Of a stretch of DNA of 64,000 bases, positions 53,346 through 60,749 are shown one piece after another. The position numbers and the translations under genes are program-made. Source of the stretch: Candidatus Gastranaerophilales bacterium (GTDB lineage: Bacteria; Cyanobacteriota; Vampirovibrionia; Gastranaerophilales; Gastranaerophilaceae). The notes under the pieces were generated by a model that saw only the letters and a list, made by a program, of their open reading frames with translations, searched no databases and was not told the DNA's origin. Every line of letters starts with the position of its first letter. The first letter of the stretch is position 1. Location of the stretch: positions 33,343 through 97,342 of the forward strand of contig CALUPW010000008.1 of the NCBI GenBank assembly GCA_944322785.1. The letters are read 5' to 3'.

Positions 53346-54056
53346 ATGCTTTTAGGTGTAAATATAGATCATGTTGCGACTTTACGTAACGCAAGAGGCG
53401 GAATTGAGCCGTCTGTAATTGATGCGGCAAGAATTGCCGAGGAAAACGGCGCCTCATCGATTACAACCCATTTAAGAGAAGACAGAAGACACATCAAAGA
53501 TAATGATGTCTACACTTTGATAAAAACCTTAAAAACAAGATTAAACCTTGAAATGGCAATGGCAGATGATATTCAAAAAATTGCACTTGATATTAAGCCG
53601 TATTCAATATGTCTTGTTCCGGAAAAAAGACAGGAAATAACAACCGAAGGCGGTCTTGATGTTGCAGGACAGGTTGAAAAAGTTACGGAGTTTATAAAGC
53701 CGCTTCTTAAATCCGGCATAATAGTAAGTCTTTTTATTGATCCTGATGAAGCTCAAGTAAAAGCTTCCGCCAAAACAGGCGCTCAATTTATTGAAATGCA
53801 CACCGGAACATATTCAGAAACATTCGGAACAGAAAAAGAACAGGAAGAATTTTTAAAACTCAAAAATTCTGCAAAACTTGCGCAGGATTTAGGCTTAAAA
53901 GTAAATGCTGGGCACGGGTTAAATTACCAGAACGTAAAAAGAATGCATGAAATTCCACATCTTGTAGAGTTGAATATCGGACACTCTATAATTTCAAAAG
54001 CAGTGTTTACCGGACTCGGTAATGCGGTAAAAGAGATGAATGAGTTGATAAAATAA
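53346..54056 (+). CDS. pdxJ: Pyridoxine 5'-phosphate synthase PdxJ
   Basis: TIM-barrel enzyme that condenses aminoacetone-type substrate with deoxyxylulose 5-phosphate to make vitamin B6. 236 aa. Typical VNIDHVATLRNARGG, ITTHLREDRRHI, LEMAMADDIQ, CLVPEKRQEITTEGGLD and NAGHGLNYQNV. It follows murT by 19 bases with GAAAAGAGG in the gap. Confidence 0.96.
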   Translation: MLLGVNIDHVATLRNARGGIEPSVIDAARIAEENGASSITTHLREDRRHIKDNDVYTLIKTLKTRLNLEMAMADDIQKIALDIKPYSICLVPEKRQEITTEGGLDVAGQVEKVTEFIKPLLKSGIIVSLFIDPDEAQVKASAKTGAQFIEMHTGTYSETFGTEKEQEEFLKLKNSAKLAQDLGLKVNAGHGLNYQNVKRMHEIPHLVELNIGHSIISKAVFTGLGNAVKEMNELIK

Positions 54057-54070
54057 CGAAAGGAATAAAA

Positions 54071-54385
54071 ATGCAGGACAATAAGAAAATAATTGAGGAA
54101 ATGCAGCAGGTTGCAGAACAAATGCGGCTTGATGATATTGAGGAAAATCCTGATGTGGAAAATGAATTTTTTGACTGTGACTGCTGCGGACAGTACAAAT
54201 GTCTTGCCGGTTCCATTCAATACGGTAATTACAGACTCTGCAACGACTGTGTTTTGCTGGCGGAAACCAGCTTTGCACTCAATAAAATCAAGGACATTCA
54301 AGAATTGATTGATGCAATGGAGGACAATCGTCTTGAAGGTATGTGTGAATTTTTGAAACAGGAAGAACAACGAGAATTAAACTAA
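54071..54385 (+). CDS. Small Cys-rich protein, probable zinc binder
   Basis: 104 aa, no family recognised. A compact cysteine cluster lies in the middle: CDCCGQYKC and, 19 residues later, CNDC. This could hold one zinc ion like a small zinc ribbon. Acidic helices lie on both sides. It starts 14 bases after pdxJ (GAAAGGA upstream) and so is in the murT-pdxJ transcript. Confidence 0.65.
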   Translation: MQDNKKIIEEMQQVAEQMRLDDIEENPDVENEFFDCDCCGQYKCLAGSIQYGNYRLCNDCVLLAETSFALNKIKDIQELIDAMEDNRLEGMCEFLKQEEQRELN

Positions 54386-54440
54386 AAGAATTAGAAAATT
54401 AAAATTCTCATTTTACAGGTCTAATTCTTAAGGCTGTTTC

Positions 54441-54480
54441 AATACTTACAAAAAATAATTCTAAAGTATTAATTTTTCTT
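54441..54480 (+). terminator. Weak terminator-like hairpin after the pdxJ operon
   Basis: AATACTT pairs with AAGTATT around a 16-base loop, followed by AATTTTTCTTT. Confidence 0.45.
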
Positions 54481-54517
54481 TACAAATAGTTATAAAGAAT
54501 TACCCCGTGGGTATATA

Positions 54518-54713
54518 TATAATATAGATAAGGGATATCGATTACAGATTTTATATTAACCCCGAATGAAATGTACTTTGGCAGAAGCGCAACCATTCAT
54601 ATATGTGCCGTTGCTGCCACAACGGCACCCCTTAATATATCAAACCTGAAATCCACAATCTCTTAGACTAATATCATATACGTTGAGCGGTAATTTATCC
54701 GCTCTTTTATTTT
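54518..54713 (+). ncRNA. Candidate structured RNA or leader upstream of rex
   Basis: A 345-base gap with no gene. TATAAT at 54518-54523 could start an RNA near 54530. The RNA would hold GAATG (54564-54568) pairing with CATTC (54594-54598), a 9-bp GC-rich hairpin GTGCCGTTG/CAACGGCAC (54605-54628), and a terminator (54685-54713). It shares ATTAACCCC with the RNA candidate at 5107. It is either a free small RNA of about 185 nt or an attenuating leader of rex. No known class recognised. Confidence 0.45.
54685..54713 (+). terminator. Terminator just before the rex -10 box
   Basis: GAGCGG (54685-54690) with CCGCTC (54699-54704), then TTTTATTTT. It ends the candidate RNA and lies six bases before the rex -10 box. 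Confidence 0.65.
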
Positions 54714-54718
54714 GGGTG

Positions 54719-54730
54719 TATAATAATGAT
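54719..54730 (+). promoter_or_regulatory. Extended -10 box of rex
   Basis: TG-TATAAT with TATAAT at 54719-54724, six bases before ATG 54731; no ribosome binding site and no -35 hexamer. This is the same spacing as at hisS and suggests a leaderless message. Confidence 0.45.
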
Positions 54731-55345
54731 ATGAATAAGAAGATTTCCGAAAAAGTTATTAACAGACTGACTCTTTACCATTGTATTCTTGACGATTATA
54801 TAAAAAGAAACATCGAGTTTATAAAGAGTAATCAAATAGCTTCTTTGTTAAACATAGACGATTCTCAGGTGCGCAAAGACATCTCTATCCTTAACAATTC
54901 CGGCAAATGCCGTGTAGGATATATAGTTAAAGAATTAAAAAAATCCATTGAAATGACTCTGGGTTTTGAAAAAACTAAAAATGCATTCATCATAGGCGCA
55001 GGCAACCTCGGTATGGCACTTGCAAAATACGACAATTTTGCAAATTACGGATTGAATATAATTGCTCTTTTTGACAACGACACAAAAAAAATAGGACAAA
55101 CAGTTAACAACAAACTTATTCTGGATATTGAAAAACTCCCGAATTTGAGCAGGAAAACAAATGTTGATATAGCGATTTTGACTGTACCGAAAGACTTTGC
55201 GCAGTTAACCGCAGATTTTTTAATTAAATCTAACATAAAATACATCTGGAATTTTACACCTGTTGTTCTGTCAGTACCTAATGACGTTCAGGTATGGAAT
55301 GAAAATCTGATGGGGAATTTTCTCCAATTTACCTACAATATTTGA
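54731..55345 (+). CDS. rex: Redox-sensing transcriptional repressor Rex
   Basis: Represses fermentation and respiration genes when NADH is low, and releases DNA when it binds NADH. 204 aa from ATG 54731. The N-terminal winged helix contains NIDDSQVRKDISIL, the Rex recognition helix. The C-terminal Rossmann domain carries GAGNLGMALA, ALFDNDTKKIGQ and ITVP-like ILTVPKDFAQ. The longer upstream frame runs through a terminator and is rejected. The dehydrogenase at 21 kb is a plausible target, but no clear Rex operator was seen there. Confidence 0.92.
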   Translation: MNKKISEKVINRLTLYHCILDDYIKRNIEFIKSNQIASLLNIDDSQVRKDISILNNSGKCRVGYIVKELKKSIEMTLGFEKTKNAFIIGAGNLGMALAKYDNFANYGLNIIALFDNDTKKIGQTVNNKLILDIEKLPNLSRKTNVDIAILTVPKDFAQLTADFLIKSNIKYIWNFTPVVLSVPNDVQVWNENLMGNFLQFTYNI

Positions 55346-55386
55346 TTAATAAAACTTAAAAAACAGCAATTTTCCCTTCATTATAA

Positions 55387-55405
55387 ACTTTATATAAATA
55401 TATAA
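55387..55405 (+). promoter_or_regulatory. Partial copy of the ACTTTATATA promoter-like motif
   Basis: ACTTTATATAAATATATAA ends 15 bases before the subtilase ATG. The 5' half matches the three minus-strand copies; the TAAG(A/G)G end is missing. Confidence 0.3.
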
Positions 55406-55420
55406 AAAACGGGAAAAATT

Positions 55421-56878
55421 ATGGGGAAAATAGGACTTGCTGTGAATTTAGCAAAAAGGACCGCAAATTTTGTAAAAAACTGCGGTGAAAGAAGCATATT
55501 GCAAACAAAACCACAGAATTTACACGGCATCAATCCGATGTTAACATTTAAAGAATCCGGCTTAACAGTAGAGCTTCCGAGGTTTATAACTGAAGAAATG
55601 AGAGAAGCACTTGTTATGAACAAAATTGCGATTAATCAGGCAAAACATCCGATTTCAAGCACTTTTTCAAAGGCATCGCCTTCTGATTTGAAGCGTCTAA
55701 CGTCCGAAACTATTGAAGATACTTATTCCCGATGCCAATGGACAAATCCTAAAGACGGCAGGGTATATAATCTTTTAAAAGAAGGTGTAACAGACGATGG
55801 AAAAGTTTTGATAAGAATTCTTGATATAGACGGCGCTTTTGTAAAAGAAGCCGTAATAACACCTAAAAAAATAGTTATCATAGATGATAACGCCAAAGCT
55901 ATCATGAAATCCGGCTACAAGATTAAAAAAGCAGGCGGTTCACATGGCGGAAGCGTTGAAATTTTTGCACGGAGAAACAACCCGTTTGCAAATATAGAAG
56001 TTATTTCAAATGCTTATGCGGGTAAAATAGGGAACCACCCCAAATATTCTGCTCTCGGACTTGAAAAATCCTTAACGCAGGTTATTGAAAAATTAAAAAA
56101 TGGTGAAAAAATAGATTTTATCAATTGTTCCTGGGGCGGAGAGGCAAATTTAAAACAATTCGCCGGAAATTATGAAACTGCGACAGAATTTATACTCAGG
56201 GATTTTGTAAAAAAAGAAAAGAAAGTTTATAAACTTTTAATAGAATTAAGCAAACTATGCAAAAAGAACAAAACACGTATAATTTTTTCATCAGGAAACG
56301 GCGGTAAAGACTCGATTAATATTTTGTTGTTCGACAATTTTGAACAGGTCGGCTCAATTGGAAGAAACGGGAAAATCTCGGAATTTTCAGCCTCAAGGAA
56401 TTCCAGATATACCCAGCATTACGAAGTCGGAGAATCGTCTATAAACGGAACTGATAAAGGCTTAAACCTGACGGGACTTCCGGGAACCGATCAAAATTTT
56501 ATATGTATGCCTTTTGAAAGTGAACTTTCTGGCAAAAAGCTTGAAGACATTTTGATTTCAGATGATGAGTTTAAACAATTAAAGAATCTTTTAAATTGTA
56601 ATTTATATAAGGAATGTATAGAATTGAAAAACCAAATACTTAAAAACAGAAGGATTGTAAAAATCAAAGATTTTATAAATTCAGGCTTTGACTGCGGAAT
56701 GTCAAATCTGCCGCAAGATGCATATATTGACTTAAAAAATCATAATGTATATTCATTAGGCACTAACGGACGCTTGATGCCTTATATGGAAAATCAAGAT
56801 TTTAGCGGAACCTCATTTGCCGCACCCGTACGAACTGCAAAACTTGCGCTTAACGAAATGATGAAAAATATTATTTAA
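55421..56878 (+). CDS. Divergent intracellular subtilisin-family (S8) peptidase
   Basis: 485 aa without signal peptide. The S8 triad is visible but unusual: Asp in IVIIDDNAKA (155/156), His175 in GGSHGGSVEIFA and Ser465 in SGTSFAAPV, with the oxyanion Asn293 in FSSGNGG. Asp and His are only about 20 residues apart, instead of about 30. About 150 residues with an EFSAS core and an unknown insert separate the Asn and Ser motifs. The N-terminal 110 residues may be a propeptide-like region. It converges on coaX with a four-base overlap. Substrate unknown. Confidence 0.8.
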   Translation: MGKIGLAVNLAKRTANFVKNCGERSILQTKPQNLHGINPMLTFKESGLTVELPRFITEEMREALVMNKIAINQAKHPISSTFSKASPSDLKRLTSETIEDTYSRCQWTNPKDGRVYNLLKEGVTDDGKVLIRILDIDGAFVKEAVITPKKIVIIDDNAKAIMKSGYKIKKAGGSHGGSVEIFARRNNPFANIEVISNAYAGKIGNHPKYSALGLEKSLTQVIEKLKNGEKIDFINCSWGGEANLKQFAGNYETATEFILRDFVKKEKKVYKLLIELSKLCKKNKTRIIFSSGNGGKDSINILLFDNFEQVGSIGRNGKISEFSASRNSRYTQHYEVGESSINGTDKGLNLTGLPGTDQNFICMPFESELSGKKLEDILISDDEFKQLKNLLNCNLYKECIELKNQILKNRRIVKIKDFINSGFDCGMSNLPQDAYIDLKNHNVYSLGTNGRLMPYMENQDFSGTSFAAPVRTAKLALNEMMKNII

Positions 56879-57651
56879 AACTGCTTTTCTCCAACAGGCA
56901 GACTGTTAAGCTGATAGAGATATCGTAACCCTTCAAGCGTCAATGTAGGGTTTATAAAATCAAACGGGCGTTTTAGATAACTTGAAATAAGTCCGGAATA
57001 TCCCCCTGTTGCAACAAGAACAGCAGTTTCGCCAAGTTCTTTTTCACACTGTTTGACAAGTCCGTCAATCATACATGCAGAACCCCGTATTACCCCTGAC
57101 AAAATCGCATCCGCAGTATTGTGTCCGATTGCATTGTTTGAAATGGCTACATCAATTCTGGGAAGCTTTGATGTAAATTTATTAAGCACTTTCATCTGCA
57201 AACTAAGCCCCGGAGCTATCACTCCGCCTATAAATTCCCCGTTACGGTTTACTATATCAAATGTGGTCGCAGTCCCGAAATCCACAACAATAACAGGTTT
57301 GTTATACAAAACATACGCACCGGCCGCATTTGCAATTCTGTCTGCACCTGCTTCAGCCGGATTGTCAAGAGCAATTTTTATACCGGTATTAATTTCAGGA
57401 CTCAAAAATAACGGGTGCGTTTTAAAAACATTTTTTACAGCATTTTTAAATTTTTCATTCAATTCTTCCACAACAGATGAAATTATACAGCCGTCAACTT
57501 TAAAATCCTTAAATAAAGATTTTAAAAGCACCTCATACTCCTCAAGCGGCAAATCCCTGTCAGATGCCAGTCTGAATTCCTCAACTAATGCATCCTCTTC
57601 AAATAATCCTAATGTAATACTAGTATTTCCTATATCTGCGGCTAACAACAT
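56875..57651 (-). CDS. coaX: Type III pantothenate kinase CoaX
   Basis: First step of CoA synthesis from pantothenate; acetate-kinase fold, not feedback-inhibited by CoA. 258 aa. LLAADIGNTSITLGLF (phosphate 1 site), GADRIANAAGAYV, VVDFGTATTFDIV and GGVIAPGLSLQ are the family motifs. Together with panD it shows CoA biosynthesis. A hairpin at 57653-57683 separates it from the upstream small gene. Confidence 0.95.
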   Translation of the reverse strand: MLLAADIGNTSITLGLFEEDALVEEFRLASDRDLPLEEYEVLLKSLFKDFKVDGCIISSVVEELNEKFKNAVKNVFKTHPLFLSPEINTGIKIALDNPAEAGADRIANAAGAYVLYNKPVIVVDFGTATTFDIVNRNGEFIGGVIAPGLSLQMKVLNKFTSKLPRIDVAISNNAIGHNTADAILSGVIRGSACMIDGLVKQCEKELGETAVLVATGGYSGLISSYLKRPFDFINPTLTLEGLRYLYQLNSLPVGEKQF

Positions 57652-57652
57652 A

Positions 57653-57683
57653 AAAATAGTCCTCTTGTTTCAAGGACTATTTT
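57653..57683 (-). terminator. Terminator after the 71-aa gene
   Basis: AAAATAGTCCT with AGGACTATTTT around a nine-base loop, between the 71-aa gene and coaX. Confidence 0.75.
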
Positions 57684-57714
57684 ATAACAAATATTTTTTT
57701 GTGTAAAATCGGAT

Positions 57715-57930
57715 TTATGCCTGAAAAGCTCCATCCGTATTCTGCGTTGCAGAACCGTTCAGTAAATTACCAATTCCGCCGGCCGGCATATATGCAAGAT
57801 TATTCGAAACATGAATTGAATTTAATTTCTTTTTAAATTCCTCATCAGCCGGTTTTACACCTGTACTTTTATAATCTTCATATCTATTTTTAACTTTATA
57901 ATCACCGTCTATTCTCATTCCATCTGACAT
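57715..57930 (-). CDS. Small hypothetical protein (71 aa)
   Basis: No family recognised. Hydrophilic, Tyr/Asn-rich N-terminus (MSDGMRIDGDYKVKNRYEDY), Gly/Asn-rich C-terminus, no membrane helix. An AAGGAG ribosome binding site precedes the ATG and a terminator follows the stop. The promoter-like motif of the 4862 and 35306 genes lies 35 bases upstream. These three small genes may be co-regulated. Confidence 0.65.
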   Translation of the reverse strand: MSDGMRIDGDYKVKNRYEDYKSTGVKPADEEFKKKLNSIHVSNNLAYMPAGGIGNLLNGSATQNTDGAFQA

Positions 57931-57965
57931 AATAATGTATCTCCTTAATTACAGAAACTCTATAT

Positions 57966-57985
57966 CTCTTATACATATATAAAGT
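57966..57985 (-). promoter_or_regulatory. Shared promoter-like motif ACTTTATATATGTATAAGAG
   Basis: Third strong copy of the motif at 4884-4901 and 35326-35343. It is preceded by several TTTGTAAA-type words (58020-58050). Confidence 0.4.
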
Positions 57986-58072
57986 ATATTATTCCAACAT
58001 AATTGCGTAATATCACAAAAATAGTTACAAAAGTTTACAAACTTTTGCAAAATGCCTTTATTTGCTGATTTC

Positions 58073-58101
58073 TTGACAAATATATGCCGTCAAAATATAA
58101 T
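58073..58101 (+). promoter_or_regulatory. hisS: Perfect consensus sigma-70 promoter of hisS
   Basis: TTGACA (58073-58078), exactly 17 bases, TATAAT (58096-58101). The expected first transcribed base is at or next to 58108, the A of the hisS ATG, so the mRNA is probably leaderless. This also rules out the longer reading frame starting at 58084, which lies inside the promoter. Confidence 0.88.
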
Positions 58102-58107
58102 TTTTAT

Positions 58108-59352
58108 ATGGCTAAGATTTTAAATGTTGTAAAAGGGACAAAAGATATACTTCCGCAGGATGCGCCAATGTGGCACCTTCTGGAAAAAAATGCAGATGAA
58201 ATTTTTTCAAAATACGGCTACAAAGAAATAAGAACACCGATTTTTGAAGTAACGGAACTGTTTGCACGTGGTGTTGGAGATACAACGGACATCGTGAATA
58301 AAGAAATGTACACTTTTGAAAAAAGCGAACGTTCGTTAACACTCCGTCCTGAAAACACTGCAGGAGTTGTCCGCTCATATATTGAAAACGGAATGAGCCG
58401 GCTGTCAGCCCCTGTAAAACTCTGGTATAAAGGTCCTATGTTCCGCTACGAACGCCCTCAGGCAGGACGCCAGCGTCAGTTTCATCAGGTTGGGATTGAA
58501 ATGTTCGGAATTAAAGAACCCGCTGCTGATGCAGAGGCTATTCTTCTTGCCGTAGATTATTTAAACTCCCTCGGACTTAACGATCTTGAGGTTGAAATAA
58601 ATTCTCTTGGCTGTCCCGAATGCCGTGAAGCCTACAAAAAAAGAATTAAAGAAGTTTTAAAACCGGAATTTAATAAACTTTGTGATGACTGCAAAAACAG
58701 GTATGAAAAAAATCCTTTGAGGCTTTTGGACTGTAAAGTCGAAAGCTGTAAAGAAATTTTTGAAAAACCGGAAATTAAGGCGGTTATACAGTCTGATTTT
58801 ATTTGCGAAGATTGTGCCGAACACTATTCAAAATTAAAAATATACCTTGATGAACTGGGGGTAAAATATATAGAAAACAAACTTCTTGTAAGGGGCTTGG
58901 ATTATTATAACAGAACTGTTTTTGAAATAAAATCAAACAACCTTGGTTCACAAAATGCAGTCTGCGGCGGCGGACGATATGACAGCCTTGTACGAAATCT
59001 AGGCGGTGAAGACACACCGGCAGTCGGCTGGGCTATGGGAATGGAAAGACTTATATCTTTAATCCCGCAAATCAAACCTCAAAAACTCGACGGATATATA
59101 GTTTCGACATCAACCGCCGATGCGTTTAAACTGGCGCAAGAGCTGAGAAATCAAGGATTGTCCGTTGAATTTGACCTGCAGAATAAAAAATTTACCAAAC
59201 AACTTGAAAAAGCATCCAAAATCGCTCAATATGCATTCATTCTGGGCGAGGACGAAATAAAAAACAATACGGTTTCTGTAAAAAATCTGTCAACATCAAC
59301 ACAAAAGACAATTGACAGAAAAAACTTAAGGAGTGAATTTAAAAATGTCTGA
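58108..59352 (+). CDS. hisS: Histidyl-tRNA synthetase
   Basis: Class II synthetase for tRNA-His, 414 aa. KGTKDILPQ at the start, motif 2 GPMFRYERPQAGRQRQFHQVGIE, the His-site RGLDYYNRTVFE, motif 3 AVGWAMGMERL, and a C-terminal anticodon domain. Start at ATG 58108 fits the promoter position; no ribosome binding site is present. The next gene overlaps its end by eight bases. Confidence 0.96.
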   Translation: MAKILNVVKGTKDILPQDAPMWHLLEKNADEIFSKYGYKEIRTPIFEVTELFARGVGDTTDIVNKEMYTFEKSERSLTLRPENTAGVVRSYIENGMSRLSAPVKLWYKGPMFRYERPQAGRQRQFHQVGIEMFGIKEPAADAEAILLAVDYLNSLGLNDLEVEINSLGCPECREAYKKRIKEVLKPEFNKLCDDCKNRYEKNPLRLLDCKVESCKEIFEKPEIKAVIQSDFICEDCAEHYSKLKIYLDELGVKYIENKLLVRGLDYYNRTVFEIKSNNLGSQNAVCGGGRYDSLVRNLGGEDTPAVGWAMGMERLISLIPQIKPQKLDGYIVSTSTADAFKLAQELRNQGLSVEFDLQNKKFTKQLEKASKIAQYAFILGEDEIKNNTVSVKNLSTSTQKTIDRKNLRSEFKNV

Positions 59353-59692
59353 AAAACTTAATGAAGTAATAAAAAGGTTATCAAACGGCTTCCGAAAGAA
59401 GTTTGATGACTATAAAGGGCTGTATCTTTTCGGTACATATCTTGACGGAAAGGATCATGAGGATGAGGATATAGAAATCGTCGCTCTTTTTGACATTGAA
59501 GACAAATCTAAACGGGAACAGATATGGCCGTTAATCGGCAAAATCGAAACCGAACTGGAGGTTTGCATTGATTTATACCCTTATACACCTGAGGACTTTA
59601 AAAAAGACGGGGATTTGTATGATGAAGTAATGGAGGAAGGGATTTTTTACAATCCGCTGGGAATCAAACAGGACAAGGGGTTTGAGAGATAG
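59345..59692 (+). CDS. Nucleotidyltransferase-like small protein
   Basis: 115 aa. LYLFGTYLDGKDHEDEDIEIVALFD matches the minimal nucleotidyltransferase motif G(S/T)-x-GxxxxxSDxD, but the second Asp is Glu and the usual Ser is Thr. The C-terminal part ends EEGIFYNPLG as in MNT antitoxins. ATG 59345 has AAGGAG about 12 bases upstream. MNT proteins are often paired with HEPN toxins; none is adjacent here, so activity and role are uncertain. Confidence 0.7.
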   Translation: MSEKLNEVIKRLSNGFRKKFDDYKGLYLFGTYLDGKDHEDEDIEIVALFDIEDKSKREQIWPLIGKIETELEVCIDLYPYTPEDFKKDGDLYDEVMEEGIFYNPLGIKQDKGFER

Positions 59693-59756
59693 ACACTTGA
59701 TTTATTTTAATATTATGGTATAATTATAAATTGTTAGCCGACAAAAGGGGAAAATT

Positions 59757-59948
59757 ATGGACAAAATTACAATTCGCTCAGACAGAGACACCGATTACAT
59801 TTTTCAATACAAAGGAGAAGACGTTACTCTTAAGGCCAGAAGCATTTTGAGCATTGCGGACGGACTTAATCATGTTGTGCTTCCGACGTGCGCAATGAAG
59901 ATTGCAAATAATCTTATTATTATTAAAGACGATGTTAAAAAATCATAA
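59757..59948 (+). CDS. Small hypothetical protein (63 aa)
   Basis: No family recognised. Mixed beta/alpha pattern (KITIRSDRDTDYIFQYKGEDVTLKARSIL), no membrane helix. An AAAAGGGGAAAA ribosome binding site precedes the ATG and a TATAAT-like region lies at about 59715. The poly-G pilin-like gene begins 13 bases after its stop, so the two are probably transcribed together. Confidence 0.6.
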   Translation: MDKITIRSDRDTDYIFQYKGEDVTLKARSILSIADGLNHVVLPTCAMKIANNLIIIKDDVKKS

Positions 59949-59961
59949 ATCAGGAGGCTAA

Positions 59962-60748
59962 ATGTTTAAAACATTGACTACAAGAGGAATACAGCCACGG
60001 GGGGGGGGGCTTAAATACCCCTAAAATACTGAATTTCAGCGGAATTTTAAATGCATTTACCTTATCGGAAGTTTTAATAACATTAGGAATAATTGGAATA
60101 ATTGCAGCTCTTACATTACCCGGCATAATTGCCAAGCACCAAAAAGTCACGACAGTAAACAAACTTAAAAAAGTTTATTCTGTTTTTTCTCAGGCACTGC
60201 TTTCATCACAAAACGACAACGGTTCACCTGCCGACTGGGTAAATGACGGCGAAGAAATTAAGAAAGAAACAGCCCAAAAGTATTTTGAAACATATTGGAA
60301 ACCTTACATTAAAACGGCCAGAATTTGCGCTCAGGGTTCATATTGCGGCTATAAAACGGCAACAGCATGGAGGCAACCGAATGGCAACGCATTTGACACC
60401 GGAATAGTCGATGAAAATACAAGAACATCATTTTTTATGCCTGATGGGACATTTGTTTTGTTAATTTACTTTAGTTGGGATACAACAGATGGTACACCCG
60501 TTGCTAAATTTTCAAAAAAACAGAGACTGTATATAGACGTTAACGGAAATCAAAATCCAAATATGCTGGGTAAAGATGTATTTTACTTTGTTATTGATTT
60601 GGAAAACGCAGCATTAAAACATCCGGAGACTTACAAAGACCAGACAAAAGAAATGCTTATACAAAATTGTCAAACTTCCGGCACGCATTGTTCAACACTT
60701 ATAATGCAAGCCGGCTGGCAAATTGACAAAGATTATCCGCTTTATTAA
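59962..60748 (+). CDS. Type IV pilin-like protein, leader out of frame at an 11-G tract
   Basis: Leader ATG 59962 has AGGAGG four bases upstream and reads MFKTLTTRGIQPR into 11 G (59999-60009). With 11 G it ends seven codons later (GGGLKYP-stop). With 10 G it continues GGGLNTPKILNFSGILNA|FTLSEVLITLGIIGIIAALTLP, a complete prepilin with processing after Ala. A roughly 215-aa head follows and ends with QAGWQIDKDYPLY. In the pilin frame a stop at 59975-59977 and the lack of any ATG/GTG/TTG before the hydrophobic segment leave no other start. It is a phase-variable gene in the off state, a frameshifted pseudogene, or a homopolymer consensus error. Confidence 0.8.
59999..60009. repeat. 11-base G homopolymer in a pilin leader
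   Basis: Eleven G, 37 bases after the leader start. Loss of one base fuses leader and pilin frames. Confidence 0.9.
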
Positions 60749-60749
60749 C

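Noticed and set aside
54683..54730. Longer start for rex (16 extra residues)
   Set aside because: The extension covers a terminator hairpin and the -10 box, and Rex homologs start near the chosen ATG.
57053..57706. Plus-strand frame of 217 codons opposite coaX
   Set aside because: Antisense shadow of a well-conserved gene; Ser/Pro-rich composition typical of such shadows.
58084..58107. Longer start for hisS
   Set aside because: It falls within the perfect consensus promoter; typical HisS proteins begin close to KGTKDILP.
59345..59948. Complete MNT-HEPN toxin-antitoxin pair
   Set aside because: The 63-aa neighbour has no HEPN motif (R-x4-6-H) and is too short.
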